A program made the translations under genes and the position numbers. From Blautia sp. (lineage in GTDB: Bacteria; Bacillota; Clostridia; Lachnospirales; Lachnospiraceae): a DNA stretch of 64,000 nucleotides. Below, in pieces: positions 9,387 through 17,644 of this stretch. The stretch lies in the NCBI GenBank assembly GCA_017475035.1, contig JAFVGK010000163.1:62001-126000 (forward strand), given 5' to 3'. The notes below the pieces were generated by a model. That model saw only the letters and a program-made list of their open reading frames with translations. It did not search any database and was not told the DNA's origin. Numbering within the stretch: the stretch's first letter is position 1; every line of letters begins with the position of its first letter.

Positions 9387-11576
9387 TTACAGGTGCAGAA
9401 CGCGGTCGCGGATCTCCTGGGTACGTCCCTGATTCCAGAACTGTGTACCGATATAACCACAGGTACGCCTTGCAACGGAAAGCAGATCCTGGTCGCGGTT
9501 GCCGCAGTTGGGGCATTCCCAGACGAGCTTTCCGGTTTCGTTTTCCTTGATCAGGATTTCACCGTCGTATCCGCAGGCAGCACAATAATCGCTTTTCGTG
9601 TTCAGCTCCGCGTACATGATATTGTCATAGATGAATTTCATGACGGTAAGTACCGCCGGAATATTCTTCTGCATGTCCGGTACCTCGACATAGCTGATCG
9701 CACCGCCCGGAGAGAGCTTCTGGAACTCTGACTCAAACTTTAACTTGGAGAATGCGTCGATCTCTTCGGTAACATGCACATGATAGCTGTTTGTGATGTA
9801 ATTTTTGTCTGTTACGCCTTTGATTAAACCGAAACGGCGCTGCAGGCATTTGGCAAACCGGTAGGTCGTCGACTCCATCGGCGTACCATAGACGGAATAG
9901 CTGATGTGCTCCGCTTCCCGCCATTCTTTGCATTTGTCATTGAGTCTCTGCATCACGGCAAGCGCGAAAGGCTTGGCTTCCGGATCCGTGTGGGACTTTC
10001 CGGTCATACGGATGCACATTTCATAAAGACCCGCATAGCCTAAGGAGATCGTGGAATATCCGTTGTAAAGCAGCGGATCGATCTTCTCGCCTTTTTTCAG
10101 GCGGGCAAGAGCACCGTTCTGCCACAAAATCGGCGCAACGTCAGAGACCGTACCTAAAAGACGCTCGTGACGGCAGCGAAGCGCGCGGTGACAAAGCTCC
10201 AGTCTCTCATCGAGCAGAGTCCAGAAGCGCTCCATGTCTCCCTCGCTGGAACATGCGACGTCTACGAGGTTAATCGTTACGACACCCTGATTGAAACGGC
10301 CGTAAAACTTTCTGCTGCCGTCCGGATTGCGCTGGGAATCTTCTACGGTAAGGAAAGAACGGCAGCCCATGCATGTATAGACTTCGCCGCTTTTCAGCTG
10401 TTTCTGTACCTTGGCTGAAATGTAATCGGGAACCATGCGCTTGGCGGTGCAGCGGGCGGCAAGCTCAGTAAGATACCAGTAAGGGGCGTCCTCGGTAATA
10501 TTATCCTCATCCAGCACGTAGATCAGCTTGGGGAAAGCAGGAGTGATCCAGACGCCTTTTTCGTTTTTGACACCCTGAATGCGCTGCTTGAGCACCTCTT
10601 CAATGATGAGGGCGAGGTCGTCCCTGGTACGTCCCTCAGGTACCTCGTCAAGATACATATAGACCGTGACAAAGGGAGCCTGACCATTGCAGGTCATGAG
10701 AGTGATCAGCTGATACTGGATCGTCTGAATCCCGCTTTTGATCTCTTCCATGAGGCGCAGCTCCGCGATCTTGTCAATAATATCCTCATCCAGGGGCTCG
10801 CCGGTAAGGGTGCGCTCTTCGATCACGCTCTTTTTCAGCTTCTGACGGCTGATATCCACAAACGGGGCAAGGTGGGCGAGAGAGAAGGACTGCCCGCCAT
10901 ACTGATTGCTGGCGACCTGCGCGACGATCTGGGTTGTGACATTGCAGGCAGTAAAGAAGCTGTGGGGCTTCTCAATCATGGTCTCGCTGATGACGGTTCC
11001 GTTTTGCAGCATGTCTTCGAGGTTGATCAGGTCGCAGTTATGTTCTTTCTGTGCATAATAGTCCATATCATGGAAGTGAATGATGCCTTCGTCATGGGCG
11101 CGCACGATATCCTCAGGCAGCAGGACACGCTTCGTGAGGTCTTTGCTCACTTCACCTGCCATATAATCTCTCTGTGTGGAGTTGATGACAGGATTTTTGT
11201 TTGAATTTTCCTGCTTGACCTCCTCGTTGATATGCTCGAGAAGGGAGAGAATGCCGTTATCCGTCGTATTTGACTTTCTGGTAATCTCGCGTTTGTAACG
11301 ATAGCGGACATACTTCTGAGCTACCTCGTAACCGCGCATTTCCATGATGCCCGTCTCCACCATGTCCTGAATTTCTTCAACACTGACCGCACGGATCGTC
11401 CTGGCGATACGATTGGTGACATTTTCCGCAACTGCCTTGATCTGGTGCTCGTTCATCTGGTGAATGGGATCTACTTCGGCATTTGCCTTGCGGACGGCGT
11501 TTTCAATTTTGGTGATGTCAAAGGTAACCTCTTCGCCATTTCGCTTAATGACTCTTGTCATGATTTGTTCTGCCAT
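9387..11576 (-). CDS. nrdD: Anaerobic ribonucleoside-triphosphate reductase, class III
   Basis: A glycyl-radical enzyme of 729 aa that reduces NTPs to dNTPs without oxygen. An ATP-cone allosteric domain occupies about residues 5-95 (MTRVIKRNGEEVTFDITKIE). The C-terminus has the zinc site C665/C668/C688/C691 and the radical motif RTCGYIG with the radical glycine at 707. All key elements are intact. The gene heads the nrdDG operon and has two NrdR boxes 71-117 bp upstream of its ATG, so it is probably repressed when dNTP or dATP levels are high. Confidence 0.97.
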   Translation of the reverse strand: MAEQIMTRVIKRNGEEVTFDITKIENAVRKANAEVDPIHQMNEHQIKAVAENVTNRIARTIRAVSVEEIQDMVETGIMEMRGYEVAQKYVRYRYKREITRKSNTTDNGILSLLEHINEEVKQENSNKNPVINSTQRDYMAGEVSKDLTKRVLLPEDIVRAHDEGIIHFHDMDYYAQKEHNCDLINLEDMLQNGTVISETMIEKPHSFFTACNVTTQIVAQVASNQYGGQSFSLAHLAPFVDISRQKLKKSVIEERTLTGEPLDEDIIDKIAELRLMEEIKSGIQTIQYQLITLMTCNGQAPFVTVYMYLDEVPEGRTRDDLALIIEEVLKQRIQGVKNEKGVWITPAFPKLIYVLDEDNITEDAPYWYLTELAARCTAKRMVPDYISAKVQKQLKSGEVYTCMGCRSFLTVEDSQRNPDGSRKFYGRFNQGVVTINLVDVACSSEGDMERFWTLLDERLELCHRALRCRHERLLGTVSDVAPILWQNGALARLKKGEKIDPLLYNGYSTISLGYAGLYEMCIRMTGKSHTDPEAKPFALAVMQRLNDKCKEWREAEHISYSVYGTPMESTTYRFAKCLQRRFGLIKGVTDKNYITNSYHVHVTEEIDAFSKLKFESEFQKLSPGGAISYVEVPDMQKNIPAVLTVMKFIYDNIMYAELNTKSDYCAACGYDGEILIKENETGKLVWECPNCGNRDQDLLSVARRTCGYIGTQFWNQGRTQEIRDRVLHL

Positions 11577-11646
11577 TCCGGTAGCCCTCCTGTTTCAGAA
11601 ACGGAATGTCCCGGGATTGATGCGATCATTCCCGGATCCATTAAAA

Positions 11647-11693
11647 ATACTATATCTTGTGTCTGTATAAATAAAAAATACCATATTTTGTAT
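11647..11693 (-). promoter_or_regulatory. Pair of NrdR boxes upstream of nrdD
   Basis: Two 16-bp near-palindromes, ATACTATATCTTGTGT (11647-11662) and ATACCATATTTTGTAT (11678-11693), match the NrdR consensus acaCwAtATaTwGtgt closely. Their starts are exactly 31 bp apart, the spacing characteristic of functional NrdR box pairs. The core nrdD promoter is expected to overlap them. Confidence 0.85.
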
Positions 11694-12219
11694 CTGGGAG
11701 CTTATCATACAACAGATTTGGGAAAAAGAAAAGACTTATTTTTTATCCGGAAGTGGGATATGCGATTCGGCAAAGGGGAAAAGAGGGGAGACATCATGGC
11801 TGGCGGTCATATGAGTATATGAATAATCATATTTACAATGATAAAGGTATAATCATACAAAAACTGCATTCGAAGACAGGAGAAAAATGGCCCTCATGCC
11901 GTCCATGACATAGAGCAGAGGAAAGGCGAAGCCTCTCCGGAACCCTCGACAGGGGGGGCGGACACCGCCGGGCGGCAAATTTCCAAACGGCTCCACTGCC
12001 ATAAAAAAGCAGGGAAGAAATGTTTTCTTCCCTGCTAAGGATTGAGTCAGAAAATACTGTCCCGAATTACTTATCTTTTTGTCCGGGAGCATACCTCAAA
12101 AATCAGTTTCATAGCCCGCTATGCGCCTGATTTTTGAAGTTCACTTCCAAATAAAAAACTTCGTTATCCGTGACATTTATTTCTGACTTTATCCTGAAGT
12201 ATGGTTATAGAATCAGATC
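11694..12219. other. Non-coding region between nrdD and the lipoprotein gene
   Basis: About 525 bp with no credible gene. It holds A/T-rich sequence with several ATAATCAT/TATAATCAT motifs around 11820-11865 and a GC-rich stretch near 11940-11990. At 12001-12036 is the terminator described separately, and at about 12094-12139 an inverted repeat (TCAAAAATCAG...CTGATTTTTGA) with an inner CATAG/CTATG stem. Confidence 0.5.
12001..12036 (-). terminator. Intrinsic terminator downstream of the coiled-coil lipoprotein gene
   Basis: An 11-bp stem AGCAGGGAAGA (12008-12018) pairs with its complement at 12026-12036. On the minus strand it is followed by TTTTTT. It lies about 185 bp beyond the stop of the minus-strand lipoprotein gene, so that mRNA would have a long 3' UTR. 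Confidence 0.8.
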
Positions 12220-12786
12220 TTATTCTTCAACCGTGTCCATCAAAGTGCCGGGCTCTTCAGCTTCTTCAACGGCTTCTTCCCCTTCTTCAAGGGTCGGGGT
12301 AAGCTTTTCGCCTTCCTCACCTTTGATGGCGTCAAGTTCTTCCTGTGTATCTTCCAGAGCGGTCTCCGTATCGTTGAGAAGCTGCTTGGTCTCTTCCAGC
12401 TCTTCTGCTGTTGCCTGAGAGTTGCTCCTCTCGGTATCCAGCTCCGCGGTAACGGCATTCAGCTTTTCGATGGTGGCGTCGAAATCATCTTTGAGGGTGG
12501 TCAGTTCGTCGGAAAGAGCGGTAAACTGTTCTTTAAAGCTTTCAAGCTCTTTTTCGGCAGCCTCTGCAGCGGCAAGCGCTTCATCAAGAGCTTCCTGCTT
12601 TTCGGCAAGCTGCTCTTCGAAAGCAGTCTTTGCTTCCTCAGCAGAAGCGATGGCGCCGTCCAGCTCCGCGCGGATCGACTCAAGCTGTGCTTCGGCTTCC
12701 TGTGTGGCTTTGCTGGAACCTCCGCAGGCGCAAAGGGAAAGGGTAAGTGCCGCAGCGAGCGGAACGAAGAACAACATCTTTTTCAT
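12220..12786 (-). CDS. Coiled-coil lipoprotein
   Basis: 188 aa. The N-terminus (MKKMLFFVPLAAALTLSLCACGG) is a lipoprotein signal with lipobox LCAC. Residues about 30-165 are almost entirely Glu/Ala/Lys/Leu heptads predicting a long coiled coil, ending in a Glu-rich acidic tail. No enzymatic domain is visible. The protein would sit on the outer face of the membrane as a tether or spacer, but its partner is unknown. AGGAGGCACG precedes the ATG. The composition is too biased for a family to be named. Confidence 0.75.
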   Translation of the reverse strand: MKKMLFFVPLAAALTLSLCACGGSSKATQEAEAQLESIRAELDGAIASAEEAKTAFEEQLAEKQEALDEALAAAEAAEKELESFKEQFTALSDELTTLKDDFDATIEKLNAVTAELDTERSNSQATAEELEETKQLLNDTETALEDTQEELDAIKGEEGEKLTPTLEEGEEAVEEAEEPGTLMDTVEE

Positions 12787-12945
12787 GATACGTGCCTCCT
12801 TGTCTTTTGATGAGTTTGTGATAAGATAAATAATACTTCAGAACATTTGCCCGGATATCCAACTCCAACCTGGCGAAAAGTACTGATCGCGATTATTATA
12901 GCATCATGGAAAGAAAAAATCTACTATAACATGGAGAGCTTTGCT

Positions 12946-13533
12946 ATGATTCATCTTGCTTTTTTGGACGAAGTGGAAAACTATATGTTCCCTGAAAATG
13001 AACCGCAGAAATCGGACATTATTTTTGTGCCCGGAAATTCCTGGCCGCAGATGGCTCAAAAAGCAGCAGAGCTTTTCCGGGCAGGATATGCTCCGTATGT
13101 GCTTCCCAGCGGGCGTTATCCGGTAACCACCGGTTATTTCGCAGGTCCCGCTGCGGATCGTGAGAAATATACCGGGGCTTACCGGACAGAATGGGAGTTT
13201 CTGTCAGATGTATTAATCAAAGGAGGCGTGCCTGCTTCCTCCATCCTGCGGGAAGATCAGGCAACCTATACCTATGAGAATGCCTTAAACAGCCGCAAGG
13301 TTACAGACGGTCTTGGTTTGCAGATACGAAAAGCCATCTTATGCACGAAAGCAACACATGCAAGAAGATGCCTTCTGTACTACCAGCTGGTATTTCCGGA
13401 GACCGAGTTTATCATACAGACAGCCAGCCCGGATCAGGTGACAAAAGACAACTGGCTCTCAAGCCAGGAGAACATCCATGCTGTGATGGAAGAGCTGGAA
13501 CGGATTACCGTGCAGTTTTCTCTCTGGATGTAA
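12946..13533 (+). CDS. YdcF/DUF218-like protein
   Basis: About 195 aa. The core reads DIIFVPGNSWPQMAQKAAELFRAG, then 'LREDQATYTYENA' and 'KAILCTKATHARRC', the usual order of the DUF218 (YdcF/SanA/ElyC) fold, in which an acidic residue, a conserved Asn in 'T-ENA' and a late His or Arg line the site. The family has been linked to envelope functions and nucleotide binding; here the protein seems cytoplasmic, with no membrane segment. GGAGAG sits 7 nt before the ATG at 12946, preferred over the ATG at 12931. It stands alone, divergent from the lipoprotein gene. Confidence 0.7.
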   Translation: MIHLAFLDEVENYMFPENEPQKSDIIFVPGNSWPQMAQKAAELFRAGYAPYVLPSGRYPVTTGYFAGPAADREKYTGAYRTEWEFLSDVLIKGGVPASSILREDQATYTYENALNSRKVTDGLGLQIRKAILCTKATHARRCLLYYQLVFPETEFIIQTASPDQVTKDNWLSSQENIHAVMEELERITVQFSLWM

Positions 13534-13628
13534 AGAATCCGCCGACAGCTAAATCACATGTTGCTTCCGGCATTGGTTTTCTCTCCGGGATGTAAGGAAT
13601 CCGCAGCTATGTGAAGAATATGCAGCCG

Positions 13629-14914
13629 TCAGCTTTTAGCTTCTGAGGTATCTTCAAGATATAAAAGGACTTTTGAAATACGGTTTTTCTCAACCTTATC
13701 AACTACGATGCGGATGCCGTCTCTCGGGCATACCTGATCGCCGACCTTTGCCGGCAGCTGGTCGAGACGTTCGATCACATAGCCGGCGATGGAATCACTT
13801 TCTTCCAGACTGAAATCAAGACCCAGTTGTTCGTTTAAATCGGAAAGCTTCGTCTGTCCGAGAACCATATATTCCTTATTCTTTACGATTTCCCGGATTT
13901 CCTCTTCCTCGTCCTCATCATATTCATCCCGGATTTCCCCGACGATTCCTCCAGGAGATCCTCAAGGGTAACCAGACCGGCCGTGGATCCGTATTCATCT
14001 ATGACAATGGCTATGCTTTGCTGATTTCGCCTCATCTCAAGCAAAAGATCCGCCGTACGTTTATAGGCGAAGGTAAAAAAGACAGGACGAAGGATATTGC
14101 GGACGGAAAACGGGGTATCAGGCGAATCCTTGGGATACAGGATGATATCTTTGATATTGATGATACCGATGATGTCATCGGAGTCATGCTCAAAGACCGG
14201 AAAACGCGTGTGCATGTCCTCGGAAAAGATTGTCATAAGATCCTCATATGTGGCGTTGACGTCCACGAAAGTGATGTCGATACGCGGAATCATAACGTCC
14301 TTTGCTACCGAATCACCGAAATCAAAAACATTATTGAGCATCTGGGTTTCCTCAACCTCCAGCGTGCCCTCCTCCTCACCTGCGCTGACCATGGTCCGGA
14401 TTTCCTTGACGGTAATCGGGGCAGATCTTTGTGAAGGATCGACACCAAGTACTGCCATGACCCCGTTTCCGAGTTTTGAAACCAAAAAGATTACGGGAGA
14501 AAGCAGGATCATCAGAAACGAAATGGGGGCGGCATAAGAAAGCGCGATCTTTTCCGCCTTGATGGAAGCGAGTGTTTTAGGCGTGATTTCACCGAACAAA
14601 AGAATAACCAATGTCAATAAACCGGTAAAAATCCCGACAAAAACATTTCCCAGGACATGGATGACAAGCGTAGTCAGCAAAGAAGACGCAGCCATATTGA
14701 CGATATTATTACCGATCAGGATCGCGCTGAGCATTTTAGAAGGATCGGAAAGAATTTTCTGAAGCCGCCGCGCACGGCGATCACCCTCATCGGCAAGAAT
14801 CTGTATATGAATGCGGTTAACCATGGTCATCGCCGTTTCGGCAGAAGAAAAAAAACCGGAAAGCGCCACCATGGCAAGGACAAGAAAAGCCTGAATCCAG
14901 ATTGTAGTATTCAT
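13629..14914 (-). pseudogene. CNNM/CorC (HlyC)-type membrane protein with two CBS domains, broken by a frameshift
   Basis: The first frame (ATG at 14914, AGGAGA upstream) encodes an N-terminal CNNM/DUF21 membrane domain with hydrophobic helices and the CBS pair, up to EDLLEE. One missing base near 13945-13952 then shifts the frame. Restoring one A gives IVGEIRDEYDEDEEEEIREIV and continues straight into the 13629-13868 frame, which holds the C-terminal CorC_HlyC transporter-associated domain. The family is implicated in Mg/Co transport. The two halves fit together perfectly, so this is one recently disrupted gene or a sequencing error. Five 24-bp tandem repeats lie just upstream of its Shine-Dalgarno. 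Confidence 0.85.
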
Positions 14915-14928
14915 GATATCTGTTCTCC

Positions 14929-15048
14929 TGTATAGGTTATGATAACACGGATTGTATAGGTCATGATGATACGGACTGTATAGGTCATGATAACACGGAC
15001 TGTATAGGTCATGATGATACAGACTGTATAGGTTATGATTGCACCGAC
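14929..15048. repeat. Tandem 24-bp repeat, five units, in the leader of the CNNM gene
   Basis: Five units of exactly 24 bp start at 14929, 14953, 14977, 15001 and 15025, each beginning TGTATAGGTYATGAT. Units alternate between an ATAACACGG and a GATACRGAC type, so there is also a 48-bp period. On the minus strand the array ends at the AGGAGA of the CNNM gene, so it occupies the 5' leader or promoter. The frame through it is open (DLYSPCYH octapeptides), but the downstream ATG has the better ribosome site. Confidence 0.9.
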
Positions 15049-15301
15049 AAAAGCATGATTCTGCGAATCGCTTCACAGCGGAGCTGCTTCCGCGATTTTA
15101 CAGCCACCCAGAATCCGCTCATTGTATACACGACCTTTTGCCGCCTGAATCATCATATCAGATCAGGACAAATGCTTCAATGGATATAAAACAAACAATT
15201 GTAGATTTCCGCTCCAGAATGCTGCTTCCATGGCAGGCACCTTGCAATGGTGAAAGAGTTTATAGGGACGATTATAAGCTTATTGACAACTTTCATTACA
15301 C

Positions 15302-15534
15302 AGCTCGGCTCATAACCTTGAGGCGGACGGATCGATGTCACAATGAGCGACGCATCAGAAAAATAATTGACGAGACTGAAACCGATGGGAGACTTGAGGT
15401 TTGAGGTGTCTCCGGCTCTTCCGGAGACACCTCAAAGCTTTAGTCTCCCACGGGAGATGGCTCGGCTGTTATTTTTCGGCAGAGCGAATGTGACCTCGAT
15501 CCGGGAGCCCGTGCAAACCACTAAGCCGAGCGTT
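15302..15534 (-). repeat. Solitary copy of the ~233-bp palindromic element (P family)
   Basis: The sequence begins AGCTCGGCTCATAACCT and ends AAGCCGAGCG, and is the reverse complement of the units arrayed at 31.96-32.59 kb, with scattered differences. It is self-complementary at several levels: outer GCTCGGCT/AGCCGAGC, a GGATCGATGTCAC block, AGTCTCCCAC/GATGGGAGACT, and a central hairpin (GTGTCTCCGG CTCTT CCGGAGACAC). It carries no gene. Confidence 0.88.
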
Positions 15535-15854
15535 CTGCCATCATAATAATCCACGCCGCACATGTGACAGAAAAATAACACGCCTTAACAAATCTGAAAT
15601 AATTGGAAATATATCGTTTACAAATCCGAAAAGATCTGTTATTATAATTCCCGTAACAACTGAAAATGAAGAAAACCATGCCGTAATACACGAAGCATGG
15701 TTATTCATGTTGTGTTTCTGCACGCAGCTGCATTAATCCACTGGAAGACAAATGGATGATCCTCAGCTGCGCATAGTTTACCATAGCGGTCTGGCCGCAT
15801 ATTCGGAGGGCGCAACCGGCCCCCGATTGTTTGCAGGGATTGAGGGGGATGACA
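15535..15854 (+). promoter_or_regulatory. Promoter and structured 5' leader of the surface protein gene
   Basis: A likely promoter is TTTACA (15617-15622) with a 17-nt spacer to TATTAT (15640-15645, overlapping TATAAT at 15643). The resulting ~200-nt leader can form at least two hairpins: AACCATGC/GCATGGTT (15674-15681 with 15695-15702), flanked by an outer ACAAC/GTTGT pairing; and GCAGCTG/CAGCTGC (15724-15730 with 15764-15770) enclosing ATCCA/TGGAT. No known riboswitch consensus was recognised and there is no terminator-like U-run. Confidence 0.5.
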
Positions 15855-17372
15855 ATGACAGAAAAAAAGAAATGGTTGAAAAAATGGAAAAGGCTTTCGG
15901 CCGGTCTCGCCCTGGCGGGAAGCCTCATGCTGTCAGTCGGACTGACGGCATCAGTTGTTTGCGCGGATTCCCATGTGGAACCGGGAGAAGTCTTTCCCGT
16001 AAGCGTATCCATGACAGAGCCGACGGCACTGGGAGATGTATATCTGCCGGACGGGCTTTATGGATCCGTGGTATGGGTCAATCCCGGGATTGTACCGGGA
16101 GAAGGAGTTTCCTATTACGAAGTTCAGCTGATTCCGGAAGACTGGGTAGATATTACGACCCTGAACGGATACGATCCGGACAGAGGAGGCGTTTTCCAGA
16201 GCGTTGAGGTTTATGTCGAAGCAGCCGAAAAAGAAGGGGCCTCCGGTCTCGCTTTCATTCACGATTCATCTCTTACGGAACCCGGTACGTGGGATCAGGA
16301 AGGATTTATTCTGAATGAGCAGCAGAACCTGACTGATCCGGATCTTTCCGACCCGGACGGCTTTATCCTGAATAATCAGCAGAATGCGCTGGTATCTCCG
16401 GATCTTTCCGACCCGGACGGTTTTATCCTGAACAATCAGCAGAACCTGGCTGATCCGGACATGTCCCTTCCGGACGGCTTTATACTTACAGATCAGGACG
16501 GAGCCGGTCCTGCTCCGGACACTTCCCTGCCGGCAGATTTTGCCGACAATTTAAATCCGGCCACCAGGCTTGTGGCACCGGATTTCTATGATCCGTACGC
16601 GGAATACGGAGCGGATTTTTACAATTCCGGCGGAATTGCGACCCTTCCTCATTTCGCAGGCGGCAATCTTTCCTCCAAGGGCGTTACCGTGATGGGAAAC
16701 GGCATTCCGGATTATGTCACCCTTGAGGTAAGCGGGGGATCCGGGACATATTTTTCCACGGCGGACGGCGCGGATTATTTTGCCAGCTATGACCTGAAGC
16801 TCTGGGATAATGAAAACGGACAGGAGTATTTGTTAAGTGACGGACAGACCGCATGGGTCAGCGTACAGGTCATCGCGGGATATGATTATCAGGTAGAGCA
16901 TGTGAAGGGAGACGGCACGACCGAAATTCTTCCCTCTACCTTAAACGGGGATATCCTGAGCTTTTCCACGGATTCCTTCAGCTCCTTCGGAGTAGCGGGA
17001 AGTTACCCGATTTCGGGACAGGCGACGGATGCGCCGGCTGAGGACAATGTTGCGGAAGCCGCCGCGGCGCCGGTTCAGGATACATCCGCTTCCACACCGG
17101 CCGGATCCGGAGCTGTCGCGGGATCCTCTTCCGTGAATACCGGAACATCTGTCAGCAGTGATGTATCCGCAAACACCGGAACGGTTTCCACGGATACAGG
17201 CACCCAGCCCGCGGACGGAACGACAGCCAAGTCCGCCGCAGACGCTTCATCCCAGACCAGACAGCCGGTCCAGACCGGAGACGATACGGTCATCCTTCCC
17301 TTTATTCTCCTGATCGTGGCGGCAGCCATTTTGATCGTGCTGCTCATCATGCTCAAGAGAAAGAGAAGATGA
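15855..17372 (+). CDS. Sortase-anchored surface protein with DGFILNNQQN repeats
   Basis: About 505 aa. The signal peptide (KKWKRLSAGLALAGSLMLSVG...VCADS) has a basic start and Ala-x-Ala-like end. A beta-rich part (about 35-140) is followed by four 19-20-residue repeats built on DPDGFILNNQQN (about 147-224), a second beta-rich domain (about 240-390), a Ser/Thr/Ala-rich stalk, and an ending of sorting-signal type: QPVQTGDDTV, a hydrophobic helix, then KRKRR. The start is the ATG at 15855 behind GAGGGGG; an alternative is 15849. It is preceded by a structured leader. Function is unknown; it is probably displayed on the wall. Confidence 0.75.
   Translation: MTEKKKWLKKWKRLSAGLALAGSLMLSVGLTASVVCADSHVEPGEVFPVSVSMTEPTALGDVYLPDGLYGSVVWVNPGIVPGEGVSYYEVQLIPEDWVDITTLNGYDPDRGGVFQSVEVYVEAAEKEGASGLAFIHDSSLTEPGTWDQEGFILNEQQNLTDPDLSDPDGFILNNQQNALVSPDLSDPDGFILNNQQNLADPDMSLPDGFILTDQDGAGPAPDTSLPADFADNLNPATRLVAPDFYDPYAEYGADFYNSGGIATLPHFAGGNLSSKGVTVMGNGIPDYVTLEVSGGSGTYFSTADGADYFASYDLKLWDNENGQEYLLSDGQTAWVSVQVIAGYDYQVEHVKGDGTTEILPSTLNGDILSFSTDSFSSFGVAGSYPISGQATDAPAEDNVAEAAAAPVQDTSASTPAGSGAVAGSSSVNTGTSVSSDVSANTGTVSTDTGTQPADGTTAKSAADASSQTRQPVQTGDDTVILPFILLIVAAAILIVLLIMLKRKRR
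16293..16526 (+). repeat. Four tandem 57/60-bp coding repeats
   Basis: Units at 16293-16349, 16350-16409, 16410-16466 and 16467-16526 encode [D/L]P-[D/E]-GFIL-N-QQN...PD-S. Two of the units carry one extra codon. The last unit is the most diverged. Confidence 0.9.
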
Positions 17373-17386
17373 GATGAAAAAAGTAT

Positions 17387-17414
17387 TTGAAAAAAAAACA
17401 ATATATGCTATACT
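17387..17414 (+). promoter_or_regulatory. Promoter of scfA
   Basis: The -35 is TTGAAA (17387-17392), followed by a 16-nt spacer and the -10 TATACT (17409-17414) with an extended TGC just before it. Transcription would begin about 17421, giving a short leader with AGGAGGAG before the scfA ATG. Confidence 0.8.
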
Positions 17415-17443
17415 AGGGCGAGAAAAATTAAGGAGGAGCCTTT

Positions 17444-17584
17444 ATGGAGCATATTAAGACTTTAAACACAAAGAATTTTCAGACGACAGTCAAAAAAGGT
17501 GGATGCGGTGAGTGCCAGACTTCCTGCCAGTCCGCCTGCAAGACATCCTGCACTGTCGGTAACCAGAGTTGTGAACACAAGTGA
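17444..17584 (+). CDS. scfA: SCIFF (six-cysteine) ranthipeptide precursor
   Basis: A 46-residue ORF starting MEHIKTLNTKNFQTTVKKGG and followed by six cysteines in a compact C-terminal core (C21, C24, C28, C32, C36, C43). This matches the SCIFF family ('six cysteines in forty-five residues'), whose precursors receive thioether crosslinks from a radical-SAM maturase. The maturase gene follows at once, separated by a hairpin. AGGAGGAG lies 6 nt before the ATG. The family is nearly universal in Clostridia; a role in signalling or quorum sensing has been proposed. Confidence 0.96.
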   Translation: MEHIKTLNTKNFQTTVKKGGCGECQTSCQSACKTSCTVGNQSCEHK

Positions 17585-17592
17585 TTCACCGG

Positions 17593-17620
17593 ATAAGCAG
17601 CGGCTTCTACCGCTGCTTAT
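17593..17620 (+). terminator. Attenuator-like hairpin between scfA and scfB
   Basis: An 11-bp stem ATAAGCAGCGG (17593-17603) pairs with its complement at 17610-17620 around a 6-nt loop. It is followed only by CTTTCG, so it is probably a partial terminator or mRNA stabiliser giving more precursor than maturase transcript. Confidence 0.7.
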
Positions 17621-17644
17621 CTTTCGTGGAGGAAGCATGAATTT

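Noticed and set aside
8664..9731. 355-codon plus-strand open frame
   Set aside because: It lies antisense to nrdG and the 3' end of nrdD, both with intact catalytic motifs. It is a shadow of those genes.
12094..12139. Inverted repeat TCAAAAATCAG...CTGATTTTTGA as a terminator
   Set aside because: There is no U-run after it on either strand, and a better terminator for the neighbouring gene lies at 12001-12036.
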